Assembly (NCBI GenBank): GCA_028821845.1
Contig: JAPKEZ010000006.1
Coordinates: forward strand, 1 to 32,918
Source: Planctomycetota bacterium
GTDB taxonomy: Bacteria > Planctomycetota > UBA1135
Length of the DNA: 32,918 nt
Direction: 5' to 3'
Below are positions 8,194 through 17,328 of the stretch, piece after piece. The translations under genes were made by a program, and so were the position numbers. Position 1 is the first letter of the stretch; each line of letters begins with the position of its first letter. The notes beneath the pieces are model-generated. The model did not search any database. It was not told where the DNA came from and saw nothing but the letters and a program-made list of their open reading frames with translations.

Positions 8194-8849
8194 TAGTCGT
8201 TAGAGACAGTTTCGAACTCTGGGATACCGCAGCCTGGGCCAGGAACGAAGAAGTCCTCTGACTCGTACTCGATGCCTGTCATCGCCTCAATATCAATCGC
8301 TTGATAACGAGCTACTGCTCCATCGCCGCGCATGTAAATCATGGCTGAGCGGTGAATCCATTCGCCGTCAGAGACAATGGTGGTTGAGCCCGAACTTTTA
8401 CGCAACTTACGGCGAACGTCACTATCACCACCAGTTGTGAAGCCAGCATACGATGTATAACCAGGACTGATGTTATCCCAGTCGTCTAGGTACTCAACAA
8501 TGGTGATTTCCTCTTCTTCAGAAACTAATTCTTCGAATGGTAGCGATGGGCTGAAATACATATTCGCAGCTTGCGGAGTATGTTCAAATATTTTGTCGTG
8601 CCAAGGGCGTAAGACAAATTTAATACCTTCATCACGTGGCCACACATTGTTTTTACCGGTCTTGTAGTCGGTCAATGTCATATAGATTCTTTTCATGTTC
8701 TGCTCGGAAGCAGTCATGTTGCCTTTGTCTATCCATTCCGGCACAGAGACGATGAAGTAAGTAGACAGAATGCCGATAATAACCAGCACCACCATCATCT
8801 CCATAAGAGTGAAGCCTAGGCGGCCTAAAGAAACGAGTGTAGATTTCAT
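8193..8849 (-). CDS. type IV pilin-like / type II pseudopilin protein
   Basis: A 218-residue prepilin-like protein. A 12-residue leader (MKSTLVSLGRLG) ends at the expected peptidase site, and mature FTLMEMMVV begins with Phe and has the conserved Glu5 before a hydrophobic helix (to about residue 32). The remainder is a soluble domain with an acidic stretch (EEEE) and a Gly/Pro-rich C-terminal end near 203-209. The C-terminal domain is not one I recognise. It overlaps the neighbouring genes by one base on each side (ahcY stop, miaB start) and AAGGT lies 5 nt before the ATG, one of the few Shine-Dalgarno-like sites here. No secretion or pilus assembly gene is nearby, so whether it works as a minor pilin or in secretion is open. 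Confidence 0.85.
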   Translation of the reverse strand: MKSTLVSLGRLGFTLMEMMVVLVIIGILSTYFIVSVPEWIDKGNMTASEQNMKRIYMTLTDYKTGKNNVWPRDEGIKFVLRPWHDKIFEHTPQAANMYFSPSLPFEELVSEEEEITIVEYLDDWDNISPGYTSYAGFTTGGDSDVRRKLRKSSGSTTIVSDGEWIHRSAMIYMRGDGAVARYQAIDIEAMTGIEYESEDFFVPGPGCGIPEFETVSND

Positions 8850-10120
8850 TATGTACCTTGTGAGTAATCAGTAGCGTAAGCGACCTGTTCTGGAGTGAGC
8901 TCATCGAGGCCGAGCCCCATTGAGTCGAGCTTAATCTTAGCAATTTCTTGGTCAAGTTCTTCAGGAAGTTCGTGAACACCGTTAGCCAGGTCGGCACCCT
9001 GCTCAGCGAGCATCATCATTGCTTGAAATTGATTAGCGAAACTCATGTCCATTACCTCCGACGGATGCCCCTCAGCAGCAGCCAAGTTTACAAGGCGGCC
9101 ATCAGCAAGCACGTAAATGCGATTGCCGTTCTTCAGAGTGTATTCGACACAGTTATCGCGCATCTTGCGCGAAGAGACTGCCATCTTTTTCAGATCGCCA
9201 AGATTCAATTCACAATCGTAGTGCCCAGTGTTACAGACAATAGCACCATCACGCATTGATTCAAAGTGACGACCAACAATCACATCTTTCATGCCTGTTG
9301 TGGTAATAAACACATCGCCGATTTTCGCAGCGTCGTCCATCTTCATAACGCGGACGCCTTCTAAAGTAGCCTTGAGTGCAGCAGTTGCTTTAACTTCGGT
9401 AGTAATAACGTTGGCGCCCATGCCTTTGGCACGCATTGCACAGCCCTTACCGCAATGGCCGTAACCGACTGTCACGAAGTTCTTGCCAGCGAGCAAAACG
9501 GATGTCGCGCGCAAGATGCCATCAAGAGATGACTGACCGGTGCCATACACATTGTCAAAATCCCATTTGGTTTCGGCGTCGTTAACCGCTATTACTGGGT
9601 ACATTAATTTACCGTCATCTGCCATAGCTCGCAAACGGTGAACACCAGTGGTAGTTTCTTCTGAGCCACCAACAATGTCTTCGAACAATTCTGGGTGTTC
9701 GTTGTGCACGCGAAAAATCAAATCGGCGCCATCGTCTAGAGTCATGGTCGGCCTGAAATCTAAGGTGCGATCAATTGACCAGTAGAACTCTTCGGTGTCT
9801 TGACCGTACCAAGCAAACATCTTGATGCCATCTTCAGCGAGAGCCGCGGCAACCGCATCATTCGTTGAGAGAGGATTACACCCCGACCAAGCGATGTCGG
9901 CCCCTGCAGCACGCAGCGTGCGAATCAACACAGCAGTTTCTTTGGTAACGTGCAGGCAACCCGTTATACGGTGGCCAGCAAGCGGCTTGGTCTTTTCGAA
10001 TTTTTCACGCAGTGACATTAGCACTGGCATGCGGGCTTCTGCCCAATCGATTAATAGACGACCTTCGGCAGCTAGAGATAAATCGGCTACCTTGTAGTTA
10101 AGTTGTTCGGCTGTAGTCAT
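8849..10120 (-). CDS. ahcY: adenosylhomocysteinase (S-adenosyl-L-homocysteine hydrolase)
   Basis: Splits S-adenosylhomocysteine into adenosine and homocysteine, relieving product inhibition of methyltransferases. The 423-residue protein is the short form, without the roughly 40-residue insertion found in many proteobacterial and eukaryotic enzymes. Visible: LHVTKETAVL near 56-65, the AETKWDFDN-YGTGQSS substrate region near 182-198, and the NAD-binding GYGHCGKG at 219-226 (many homologues have GYGDVGKG). The C-terminus ends YSQGT rather than in the PDHYRY tail of the long form, as in short archaeal-type enzymes. It lies 4 bp after metK, the enzyme upstream of it in the methyl cycle, and overlaps the pseudopilin start by one base. 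Confidence 0.95.
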   Translation of the reverse strand: MTTAEQLNYKVADLSLAAEGRLLIDWAEARMPVLMSLREKFEKTKPLAGHRITGCLHVTKETAVLIRTLRAAGADIAWSGCNPLSTNDAVAAALAEDGIKMFAWYGQDTEEFYWSIDRTLDFRPTMTLDDGADLIFRVHNEHPELFEDIVGGSEETTTGVHRLRAMADDGKLMYPVIAVNDAETKWDFDNVYGTGQSSLDGILRATSVLLAGKNFVTVGYGHCGKGCAMRAKGMGANVITTEVKATAALKATLEGVRVMKMDDAAKIGDVFITTTGMKDVIVGRHFESMRDGAIVCNTGHYDCELNLGDLKKMAVSSRKMRDNCVEYTLKNGNRIYVLADGRLVNLAAAEGHPSEVMDMSFANQFQAMMMLAEQGADLANGVHELPEELDQEIAKIKLDSMGLGLDELTPEQVAYATDYSQGT

Positions 10121-10124
10121 GTAA

Positions 10125-11348
10125 TTAACAAGATGCCCCTAGTTTAGACATCGAGTGGAGTTCGGTAACAAGGTTGAGTTTTTCCCAAGGGAAAATCGCA
10201 CGACCAAAATGGCCGTGGTAGGCAGTTTTACGGTAAGTCCATCCATTTGGGTCGACGTTACCGTTGGAATCGGCGTAGCCCGTTGGAGTACGAAGACCAA
10301 GGCGCCCGATAATCCAGTCTGGAGTAAAGGCGGAGTGCCCTTCGAATGCTTGCAGGTTAGAAATGTTCTCAGCAATTTGCTCGTCGCTTAGGCCAGAAGA
10401 TGTACCGAAAGTATCTACGCGAATAGAAACTGGATGTGGGACCCCTATTGCGTAGGCAAGTTGAACTTCGCAGCGCTCGGCCCATCCAGCTTGAACGATG
10501 TTCTTGGCAACCCAGCGTGCGGCATAAGCAGCTGAGCGATCGACCTTCGTGCAATCCTTTCCTGAGAAGGCACCACCGCCGTGACGTGAGTAGCCACCGT
10601 AAGTATCAACGATGATTTTACGGCCGGTTAATCCAGCGTCGCCATGTGGTCCACCTATAACGAACTTACCGGTCGGGTTGATATGCACCTTCGTTTCGTT
10701 TGACAACCATTCTGCTGGAAGTGTTTCACGAATTAATTTTTCTTCAACCTCTTTTTGAATGAAGCTCAAGTCGATGTCTTCTGTTTGAGTGGACAGCACC
10801 ACGGCATCTATTGCTACTGGCTTATCATCCTCGTATTTAAAAGTAACCTGAGATTTAGCATCTGGGCGCAACCATGGCAGCTCTCCACTTAGGCGCAACT
10901 CGGCGTGACGCGCCATCAGTTGGTGTGCCCAGTGAATGGGTGCTGGCATAAGCACTTCGGTTTCGCGGCACGCAAAGCCAAACATCATTCCTTGGTCACC
11001 GGCGCCAGTGACGCCCGTATCGCCTTCGTCAACTCCTTGGGCAATGTCTTCTGACTGGCCATGAATAAGATTATGGACGCCGCAAGAATGAGCATCAAAT
11101 CCAATGTCGGCGTGGACGTACCCAATTTCTTGCAGAACATTACGCACCTCTTCTTGCATATGCACCCAAGTCTTGGTGGTGATTTCACCCGCAAGCACAA
11201 CCGTACCAGTAGTTACAAGGGTCTCACAAGCCACACGAGAATTAGGGTCTTTACGCAAGCAAGCATCAAGCACTGCATCGCTGATTTGGTCAGAGACCTT
11301 ATCAGGATGTCCCATAGAGACAGACTCAGAGGTAAACAGTTTTTTCAT
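10125..11348 (-). CDS. metK: S-adenosylmethionine synthetase
   Basis: Makes S-adenosylmethionine from ATP and methionine. The 407-residue protein has the signature [17 protein letters not shown] with His14, the [12 protein letters not shown] hexapeptide region, and [26 protein letters not shown]. Its length is slightly above the usual 380-400. The ATG overlaps the waaA stop by four bases (ATGA), indicating translational coupling, and no Shine-Dalgarno sequence is seen. I see no SAM riboswitch before it; it sits inside a long run, so regulation by SAM would have to act elsewhere. ahcY follows after 4 bp, placing two enzymes of the methyl cycle side by side. Confidence 0.97.
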   Translation of the reverse strand: MKKLFTSESVSMGHPDKVSDQISDAVLDACLRKDPNSRVACETLVTTGTVVLAGEITTKTWVHMQEEVRNVLQEIGYVHADIGFDAHSCGVHNLIHGQSEDIAQGVDEGDTGVTGAGDQGMMFGFACRETEVLMPAPIHWAHQLMARHAELRLSGELPWLRPDAKSQVTFKYEDDKPVAIDAVVLSTQTEDIDLSFIQKEVEEKLIRETLPAEWLSNETKVHINPTGKFVIGGPHGDAGLTGRKIIVDTYGGYSRHGGGAFSGKDCTKVDRSAAYAARWVAKNIVQAGWAERCEVQLAYAIGVPHPVSIRVDTFGTSSGLSDEQIAENISNLQAFEGHSAFTPDWIIGRLGLRTPTGYADSNGNVDPNGWTYRKTAYHGHFGRAIFPWEKLNLVTELHSMSKLGASC

Positions 11349-12631
11349 TTTAATGGTAATAGGCCGCGGGTACTCAGAGCGGCAAGGGTGATTTTCGCTG
11401 TTCCCCGCTGAGATTCAAGAGCATTACGTGCATTTCGGGCTAACAAGCTACCTTTTTGCGGATTTAGCTGCCAATCCAACATCAATTCTAGCACATCCTG
11501 GGCATTATTGACAAGATGCATTCCTTCATGAGAAAGCAAAAGCTCGACCTCGTCTTCAAAGTTGTGATAACTCGATCCCATAACCAACGGACAATCCGCA
11601 ACTGCAGCCTCTAGCAAATTCTGACCACCATGCGCAATAAGAGAGCCGCCGATAAAACTACTGTCAGAATTAGCGAAGGCTTCCTCAAGTTGGCCCAAAG
11701 CATCTACTACCAAGACGTCACAAGCAAGCTGCTCGGAGTCTAGAACTTCAGAGAACAATTCAATCTTAAGCTGAGGGGCTTGTCGCTGCAATTCACCTAT
11801 CATATTCGCACAACGATACGGATGGCGTGGCACTAACACAAAGATGCTGTTGTCGAATTCAATCTCAGAGTACGCTTCTAGCAGCTGGGCTTCTTCCGGT
11901 GAATGGGTCGAAGCCGCAAGCAGCAATGAGTTACGTTTCGACCACCGAGGCCAAGGTGAATCTTTAACGGGCACTTGCGGCACATGCAAGGAGTCGAACT
12001 TGATATTCCCGGTAATTACAATATCACTAGGGTCAACTCCGAGTTGCTCGAAGCGTTGCGAATACAGCTTGGTCTGCACACCGAAGAACCGTACGCTACC
12101 GAAACGCGGCAACCAACGCCCTATTCGCAAATAACCCGACAGCGATCGCTCCGTAATGCGGCCATTAACTACCGCTACATCAATGTTGCGCGCTTGACAA
12201 GCTCGCAAAAAATTTGGCCACAATTCTAATTCTGCAAGCACTACCATACCTGGTGATACAACGTTTAAGAAACGTGAACAAGCGCCGAACATATCGAGAG
12301 GGTAAACCAATACATCTAAATCAGGGTATATCGATTTTGCCGTTTGATAACCCGTTACTGTAGTGGTAGAAATCGCTAATTTCAAATCTGGATAGTCGCG
12401 CTGCATCTGGTCTACTAACCCACGTATAGCCTTGACTTCGCCAACCGAAACCCCATGCAAAAGTACATCAATGTCACCAGATGTAGAGCAACTAAAAGCC
12501 AAACGCTGCAGGCGGCGTGTGCGACCGTTGCCATCGATCAGCAGCTTGGCCAAGAACCACGGCAGATACAATAGTCCTAACACTGACAACAATAAGTTAT
12601 AAGTATAAAAGACTAAACGCTGAACTATCAA
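11345..12631 (-). CDS. waaA: 3-deoxy-D-manno-octulosonic acid (Kdo) transferase
   Basis: Transfers Kdo from CMP-Kdo to lipid A precursor at the inner membrane, a GT-B fold enzyme. The 428-residue protein has an N-terminal hydrophobic anchor (about 9-30), the HGVSVGE motif at 59-65 with the catalytic Glu (HGASVGE in most homologues), LAELELWPN, the GNIKFD motif and, in the C-terminal half, [16 protein letters not shown] that binds the nucleotide. This gene shows that the organism has LPS. The start is a TTG 2 bp after the secA stop; no ATG lies nearby that keeps the anchor. Its stop overlaps metK. Confidence 0.94.
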   Translation of the reverse strand: MIVQRLVFYTYNLLLSVLGLLYLPWFLAKLLIDGNGRTRRLQRLAFSCSTSGDIDVLLHGVSVGEVKAIRGLVDQMQRDYPDLKLAISTTTVTGYQTAKSIYPDLDVLVYPLDMFGACSRFLNVVSPGMVVLAELELWPNFLRACQARNIDVAVVNGRITERSLSGYLRIGRWLPRFGSVRFFGVQTKLYSQRFEQLGVDPSDIVITGNIKFDSLHVPQVPVKDSPWPRWSKRNSLLLAASTHSPEEAQLLEAYSEIEFDNSIFVLVPRHPYRCANMIGELQRQAPQLKIELFSEVLDSEQLACDVLVVDALGQLEEAFANSDSSFIGGSLIAHGGQNLLEAAVADCPLVMGSSYHNFEDEVELLLSHEGMHLVNNAQDVLELMLDWQLNPQKGSLLARNARNALESQRGTAKITLAALSTRGLLPLK

Positions 12632-12633
12632 AT

Positions 12634-15411
12634 CTATTGTTTACCGTGACACTGCTTGTATTTCTTGCCCGACCCACAAGGACAAGGGGCATTACGCGCC
12701 ACCTTAGGCTTGGGACTCGCCGGGGCAGCGGCCGTCGGAGCACCAGGCTGTTGCGGAATTTGAGCCTGCTTTTCGTAACCAACAGCAACTTGACGCTGCG
12801 GCGGAGCAGAACGCCCAGCTATTGCCCTTGGCTGCGATGCATTTCCGCCAAAGCTAGGGTGTGAAGCCTGTTGCCCGGCGTAAACCTCGGATTTCTGATC
12901 CATTTCGCTCTTTAATTGCACGCGCAACACGAACGATGAAACTTCTTCCGCGACATTGAGTAGCATTTCTTCGAAACGCTCAAGGCCTTCACGTTTGTAT
13001 TCGTTTTTAGGATCGACTTGAGCGTAGCCACGCAAACCAATACCAGAACGCAATGCGTCCATAACGTAAAGGTGTTCTTTCCATTTAGTGTCTATGGCAT
13101 TGAGAACTAAGAAACTTTCTAGACGCGACATTTGCTCATCGCCTAATTGCTCGGAGCGTGCAGCATAATGTTTTTCGAAATCTTCGGTAACGTAGCCAAC
13201 AACATGATTCACCCCACTTTCGTGGAGATCCTCAAGGCTTAACTCCGTATCCCAACGGCGATCGATGAATGTTTTTATTACTTCCCATTCTGGCTCTATT
13301 TCGCTACCGTTGCCCAAATTGTTTTCGAGATTTACGCGCACAGCTTCGCGGGCCATGTCCAACACGCGTTCGCTCAACGACTCACCCGCGAGGGCACTTT
13401 GGCGCTGAGTATAAATCATCTTACGCTGCTCGTTCATCACCTCGTCGTACTCGAGCAAACTCTTACGAATCTCAAAGTGGTAATCTTCAACTTTCTTCTG
13501 AGCTTTTTTAATCGCATTCGAAACCATTTTAGATTCGACCGGCTCGCCATCGCCCATGCCCGCCTTAGACAAAAAATTCTTCACCCAATCACGGTAAAAA
13601 CGGCGCATCAAAGGATCGTCAAGGGATAAGAAGAAACGTGAACGCCCCGGGTCACCTTGGCGACCCGAACGACCTCGTAACTGATTGTCAATACGGCGCG
13701 ATTCGTGACGCTCAGTGCCAATCACGTATAGCCCACCAGCGTTAAGCACAATTTCGCGCTCACCTTTAAGACTTGCGTTGATCCCAGCCTCAACTTCTAA
13801 ATATTTTTCTCCGCCAACCTCGATGTTGTTGGCATCTACGTCGGCTTTGAGCATTGCTTCGGCATTGCCGCCAAGCACAATGTCAGTACCACGACCAGCC
13901 ATGTTAGTTGCAACAGTAACATGCCCCGCGCGACCCGCCTGCGCCACAATAGACGCTTCGCGTTGGTGTTGCTTAGCATTAAGTACATCATGCTTGATAC
14001 CGCGACGAGTCAAAACTCCTGACAGCAATTCGGAGTTTTCGATACTAGTAGTACCTACTAAAACAGGCTGACCCTTATCTTGAGCTTCTTTAATTTCGTT
14101 AGCGATGGCCACCCACTTATCTTTCATTTCCAAGAACACCACATCGGCATCATCAAGACGCGCGATCGGCTTATTGGGAGGAATCGAAACAACATCAAGG
14201 TCGTAAATTTTGGCGAATTCTCCAGCCTCAGTCATCGCCGTACCAGTCATCCCAGACAGCTTATCGAACAATCTAAAGTAGTTCTGAAAAGTAATCGTTG
14301 CTAAAGTTTGGTTTTCAGCACGTGGGCGTAAACCCTCTTTAGACTCAACGGCTTGGTGCAAGCCATCACCCCAACGTCGTCCATCCATCAAACGGCCGGT
14401 AAATTCGTCGACAATGATAACCTGGCTATCTTTAACAACGTAATCGACTTCTGGGTGATAGAGGTGTAAGGCGCGCAAGCTTTGTTCGATGATGTGCGGC
14501 CATTCCATGTTGGCAGCGTCGGTGTAGAAATCGTCGATGTCCATCGCTTGTTGCGCGAGAATAATTCCTTCTTCCGTCAGAGTAGCTGACTTTTCTTTTT
14601 CTTTTACCTCGAAGTGGTCATCGACTTTCAGCTTGCGTGCTATCTGCATGCCAACACGATACTTCTCGGAGTTTCCTGTCGCAGGACCAGAAATAATCAA
14701 AGGCGTACGCGCCTCGTCGATAAGGATCGAATCGACCTCATCGATAATCGCAAAGCCAAGTTGGCGCTGCACTTGATCTTCCAGGCGTTGCTTCATATTA
14801 TCGCGCAAGTAATCAAAACCAAGTTCGTTATTCGTAGCGTAAATAATATCGCCAGCATAAACCGGATGGCGCTCGCCCGGTGACATCGACGATTGGATAG
14901 CACCTACCTTCAACCCCAAGAATTCGTAAACAGGGGCCATCCATTCCGAGTCACGTAAAGCCAGGTAATCGTTCACTGTCACCACGAACACCTTGCTCGA
15001 AAGAGCGTTCAAGTAAGCGGAAAGAGTAGCGACCAATGTCTTACCCTCGCCTGTTGCCATTTCGGCAATTGAGCCGCCGTGCATCGAGATGCCTCCAATC
15101 AGCTGTACGTCGTAATGGCGCATGCCAAGTGTGCGCTGTGCGGCCACTCGAACAATAGCGAACGCTTGAGGCAATATTTCGTCGAGTGAGCGGCCGCCAG
15201 CTACCTCTTGTTTCCAGGTGGCGGTTTGCTGACGAATCTCTTCGTCGCTTAGCGCTTCGGCCCATGGCTCGTGTGAATTAATTTCAGCTATTAACGGCTT
15301 CATGCGTTTTACCACACGAGCATTTTGAGAACCGAAAACAGTATTCAAGGTACGGCCAAAGCCTTCGCCTAAGCCTTTAAGTGAATCGGTAATTGCTTCG
15401 AAGTCAACCAT
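12634..15411 (-). CDS. secA: preprotein translocase ATPase SecA
   Basis: Motor ATPase that drives proteins through SecYEG. The 925-residue protein has Walker A MATGEGKTL at 118-126, the IDEVDSILIDEARTPL Walker B region, TVATNMAGRGTDIVLGG and the QLRGRSGRQGDPG arginine-finger region. A Gln/Ala/Pro-rich linker leads to a C-terminal zinc-binding SEC-C motif with Cys910, Cys912 and Cys921 plus His922, used in contact with SecB or phospholipid. The ATG overlaps the pyrD stop by one base. Together with yajC and lspA it puts several export functions in the window. Confidence 0.98.
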   Translation of the reverse strand: MVDFEAITDSLKGLGEGFGRTLNTVFGSQNARVVKRMKPLIAEINSHEPWAEALSDEEIRQQTATWKQEVAGGRSLDEILPQAFAIVRVAAQRTLGMRHYDVQLIGGISMHGGSIAEMATGEGKTLVATLSAYLNALSSKVFVVTVNDYLALRDSEWMAPVYEFLGLKVGAIQSSMSPGERHPVYAGDIIYATNNELGFDYLRDNMKQRLEDQVQRQLGFAIIDEVDSILIDEARTPLIISGPATGNSEKYRVGMQIARKLKVDDHFEVKEKEKSATLTEEGIILAQQAMDIDDFYTDAANMEWPHIIEQSLRALHLYHPEVDYVVKDSQVIIVDEFTGRLMDGRRWGDGLHQAVESKEGLRPRAENQTLATITFQNYFRLFDKLSGMTGTAMTEAGEFAKIYDLDVVSIPPNKPIARLDDADVVFLEMKDKWVAIANEIKEAQDKGQPVLVGTTSIENSELLSGVLTRRGIKHDVLNAKQHQREASIVAQAGRAGHVTVATNMAGRGTDIVLGGNAEAMLKADVDANNIEVGGEKYLEVEAGINASLKGEREIVLNAGGLYVIGTERHESRRIDNQLRGRSGRQGDPGRSRFFLSLDDPLMRRFYRDWVKNFLSKAGMGDGEPVESKMVSNAIKKAQKKVEDYHFEIRKSLLEYDEVMNEQRKMIYTQRQSALAGESLSERVLDMAREAVRVNLENNLGNGSEIEPEWEVIKTFIDRRWDTELSLEDLHESGVNHVVGYVTEDFEKHYAARSEQLGDEQMSRLESFLVLNAIDTKWKEHLYVMDALRSGIGLRGYAQVDPKNEYKREGLERFEEMLLNVAEEVSSFVLRVQLKSEMDQKSEVYAGQQASHPSFGGNASQPRAIAGRSAPPQRQVAVGYEKQAQIPQQPGAPTAAAPASPKPKVARNAPCPCGSGKKYKQCHGKQ

Positions 15412-16310
15412 TATAATTGTAATGAACCACGGAGGTCGGCTAGCGTTAAATCTTCGCTAGCCAGGATACTCCGTAAATCATTGGCTATCTGTGAAATTAC
15501 TGATGGGTTGCGAAATACAGCAGTGCCAATTTGCACAGCCGTCGCTCCGGCAACAATAAACTCGAGGACGTCATCGGCACACTCGGCACCGCCTGACGCA
15601 ATAATTGGGATATCAACCGCAGCTGCACATTGCGAAACTAAGTGCATTGCAACTGGCTTAACCGCTGGCCCTGACATTCCGCCAATGCCGTTTGCTAGTG
15701 CAGGCCGACGCGTGCGCCAATCGACCAACATGCCTATCAAAGTGTTGCACACAGTAAGCGCGTCAGCTCCTGAATCAGCCGCTGCCTTTGCCAAAGGCTG
15801 AATGTCGGTTACATTCGGTGACAGCTTAACGAACATTGGCTTATCGCTCAATTTACGGCACGCTGCTACGACTTTTGCTAGGTCAATTGGATCTGTCGAG
15901 TACTGAATACCACCGACTACATTCGGGCATGACAGGTTCAGCTCAATAGCTGAGACGCCTATCATGCTATCGAAGGTGCTGACAACTTTCGCGTAATCAT
16001 CTACGCAATGGCCACCGGCATTAGCGACTACTGGGACTGACAGACCTTCGAGGGTCGGAGCTACTGTGTCTCGCCAGTAATCTAATCCCTTGTTTTCGAG
16101 GCCGATCGCGTTGACTATGCCGCCAATGAATTCTGCCATGCGTGGCGCAGGGTTACCTTGCCGTGGCTCGGGGGTTACCGTCTTTAAAACCAACGCACCT
16201 AAATCACCTGGGCTTATAAAACTCAAAGCCGCCGGGTTATGCCCAAAAGTACCCGACGCCGTCATCAGAGGCGAAGCGAATTCAAGCGAGGCTATCTTGG
16301 TAGAAAGCAT
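15411..16310 (-). CDS. pyrD: dihydroorotate dehydrogenase, class 1 (1B-like)
   Basis: Oxidises dihydroorotate to orotate in pyrimidine synthesis, using FMN. The 299-residue protein has the class-1 ASGTFG near 18-23, NAIGLENKG near 67-75, and NLSCPN with the catalytic Cys128; class 2 enzymes have Ser at that place and a membrane-binding N-terminus, which is absent. The C-terminal half has the FMN-phosphate site IIASGGAECADDVLEFIVAGATAVQIGTA. Class 1B enzymes normally work with the PyrK electron-transfer subunit, and no pyrK is adjacent. The gene lies 8 bp after lspA and overlaps secA by one base. Confidence 0.93.
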   Translation of the reverse strand: MLSTKIASLEFASPLMTASGTFGHNPAALSFISPGDLGALVLKTVTPEPRQGNPAPRMAEFIGGIVNAIGLENKGLDYWRDTVAPTLEGLSVPVVANAGGHCVDDYAKVVSTFDSMIGVSAIELNLSCPNVVGGIQYSTDPIDLAKVVAACRKLSDKPMFVKLSPNVTDIQPLAKAAADSGADALTVCNTLIGMLVDWRTRRPALANGIGGMSGPAVKPVAMHLVSQCAAAVDIPIIASGGAECADDVLEFIVAGATAVQIGTAVFRNPSVISQIANDLRSILASEDLTLADLRGSLQL

Positions 16311-16318
16311 GCAATATT

Positions 16319-16876
16319 CTACTGTTGCGGAGGCTTAAAACTATTACCAAGCGTGGCAACTCCGGTGAGTAGCAATACGAAACCAACTGATATGCAAGCG
16401 TCGGCAAAATTGAAAATAGGGAATGGGTCGAAAATCCAGACGTTTTCAAGAGCAGCCGTTGGTGAAGCCACCTTGAACATAATAAAATCACGGACTTCGC
16501 CATTACCGCTCCATGGCATGACAGTCGACAAATTGTCATACAAATTACCCAATGCCCCAGCCAACAACAGGCCAAGAGTAGATAAGCCAATCTTATTTTG
16601 TGGATGCTGCTTATTAATATAAAAGATTAAAAATGTAACCGCAACAATCCTTATTATTGTCAGAATGTTAGTGAAGCCGCCGCCACCACCTATGCCCCAA
16701 ATGCCACCGGCATTAGTGATGCAATAAATACTTAACCATTCACCAAATACTGGCTGAGCTGGCATGAACAATCCGACCTTGTCAAAGGCCCAAGCCTTCG
16801 ACCACAAATCGATGATTATTAAAAGAATTACGCCGAAATACAGGCGCTGCTTAAACTCAAAGCGCGGCAAGTACAT
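16319..16876 (-). CDS. lspA: lipoprotein signal peptidase (signal peptidase II)
   Basis: Inner-membrane aspartic protease that removes the signal peptide of prolipoproteins. The 185-residue protein has about four membrane helices. The catalytic aspartates are Asp114 in GALGNLYDN and Asp159 in FNFADACI; Asp23 and Lys27 in DLWSK match the conserved first-helix motif. The usual NxGAAF motif reads NAGGIW here. The protein is about 20 residues longer than typical, with the extra length between the two catalytic motifs. Six bases separate it from the dksA stop and 8 from pyrD. Confidence 0.92.
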   Translation of the reverse strand: MYLPRFEFKQRLYFGVILLIIIDLWSKAWAFDKVGLFMPAQPVFGEWLSIYCITNAGGIWGIGGGGGFTNILTIIRIVAVTFLIFYINKQHPQNKIGLSTLGLLLAGALGNLYDNLSTVMPWSGNGEVRDFIMFKVASPTAALENVWIFDPFPIFNFADACISVGFVLLLTGVATLGNSFKPPQQ

Positions 16877-16882
16877 CCGTTA

Positions 16883-17257
16883 TTACTCGACGTCGAGCTC
16901 TCCTTTTTCAATTTTTTCTTTACAGCCAACGCAGAACTGAGAGTATGGTCGGATTTCAAGGCGCCGAGCGGGGATCAACTCTTTACAAGCTGTACAGTTG
17001 CCAAAAACATTATCACGAATGCGCTCAAGCGCATGGTAACATTCTTCAATTATTTGGTTTTCGTTTTCAATCAAACCAAGTTGTAATTCGCGGGATTGGC
17101 CTTCTGAGCCAAACTCGTCGCCGTCATCAGGACCAGCGTCGTCGTCAATTAGCAATGCCGCCTCTTCTAGGTGCTCGAGCTTCGCACCTAACTGCTTAAG
17201 GTAAGCCAGCAGGATTGGGCTAAAATGCTTCTGTTGGGGTTTAGTTAGCTTCTTCAT
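16883..17257 (-). CDS. dksA: DksA/TraR-family zinc-finger protein
   Basis: Member of the family that binds the RNA polymerase secondary channel and modifies transcription initiation, often with ppGpp. The 124-residue protein has an N-terminal helical region with an acidic turn (residues 38-49, GPDDGDE), and a C-terminal zinc finger with Cys88, Cys91, Cys109 and Cys112, followed by an acidic tail. It heads the ten-gene run and is the only gene there with a strong Shine-Dalgarno site (AAGAGGA, 8 nt before the ATG). A good promoter precedes it. Whether it acts as a true DksA or as a TraR-like short regulator cannot be told from sequence. Confidence 0.88.
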   Translation of the reverse strand: MKKLTKPQQKHFSPILLAYLKQLGAKLEHLEEAALLIDDDAGPDDGDEFGSEGQSRELQLGLIENENQIIEECYHALERIRDNVFGNCTACKELIPARRLEIRPYSQFCVGCKEKIEKGELDVE

Positions 17258-17293
17258 TTATGTATCCTCTTAAGGTACCGCAAGGTGCTTTCG

Positions 17294-17328
17294 GAAGCAG
17301 ATTCTAATAAAACCCCATGCCACGTCAA
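17294..17328 (-). promoter_or_regulatory. promoter of the dksA-to-ribD run
   Basis: On the minus strand, TTGACG (17328-17323) and TAGAAT (17306-17301) are separated by 16 bp, each matching five of six consensus bases. Transcription would begin near 17294, giving a leader of about 37 nt with a small hairpin (TGCTT, CCGA, AAGCA) at its very 5' end. The -35 box lies inside codons 3-4 of the divergent xerD, so the two genes share this DNA. Confidence 0.6.

Noticed and set aside
10125-11400. A SAM riboswitch before metK
   Set aside because: metK overlaps waaA, so there is no leader space for one.
13715-14071. Antisense frames inside secA and other long genes
   Set aside because: They have biased composition, no family match and lie opposite well-conserved coding sequence.
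17284-17297. The small hairpin in the dksA leader as an attenuator
   Set aside because: Only a 5-bp stem at the very start of the leader, with no U-run or alternative pairing seen.
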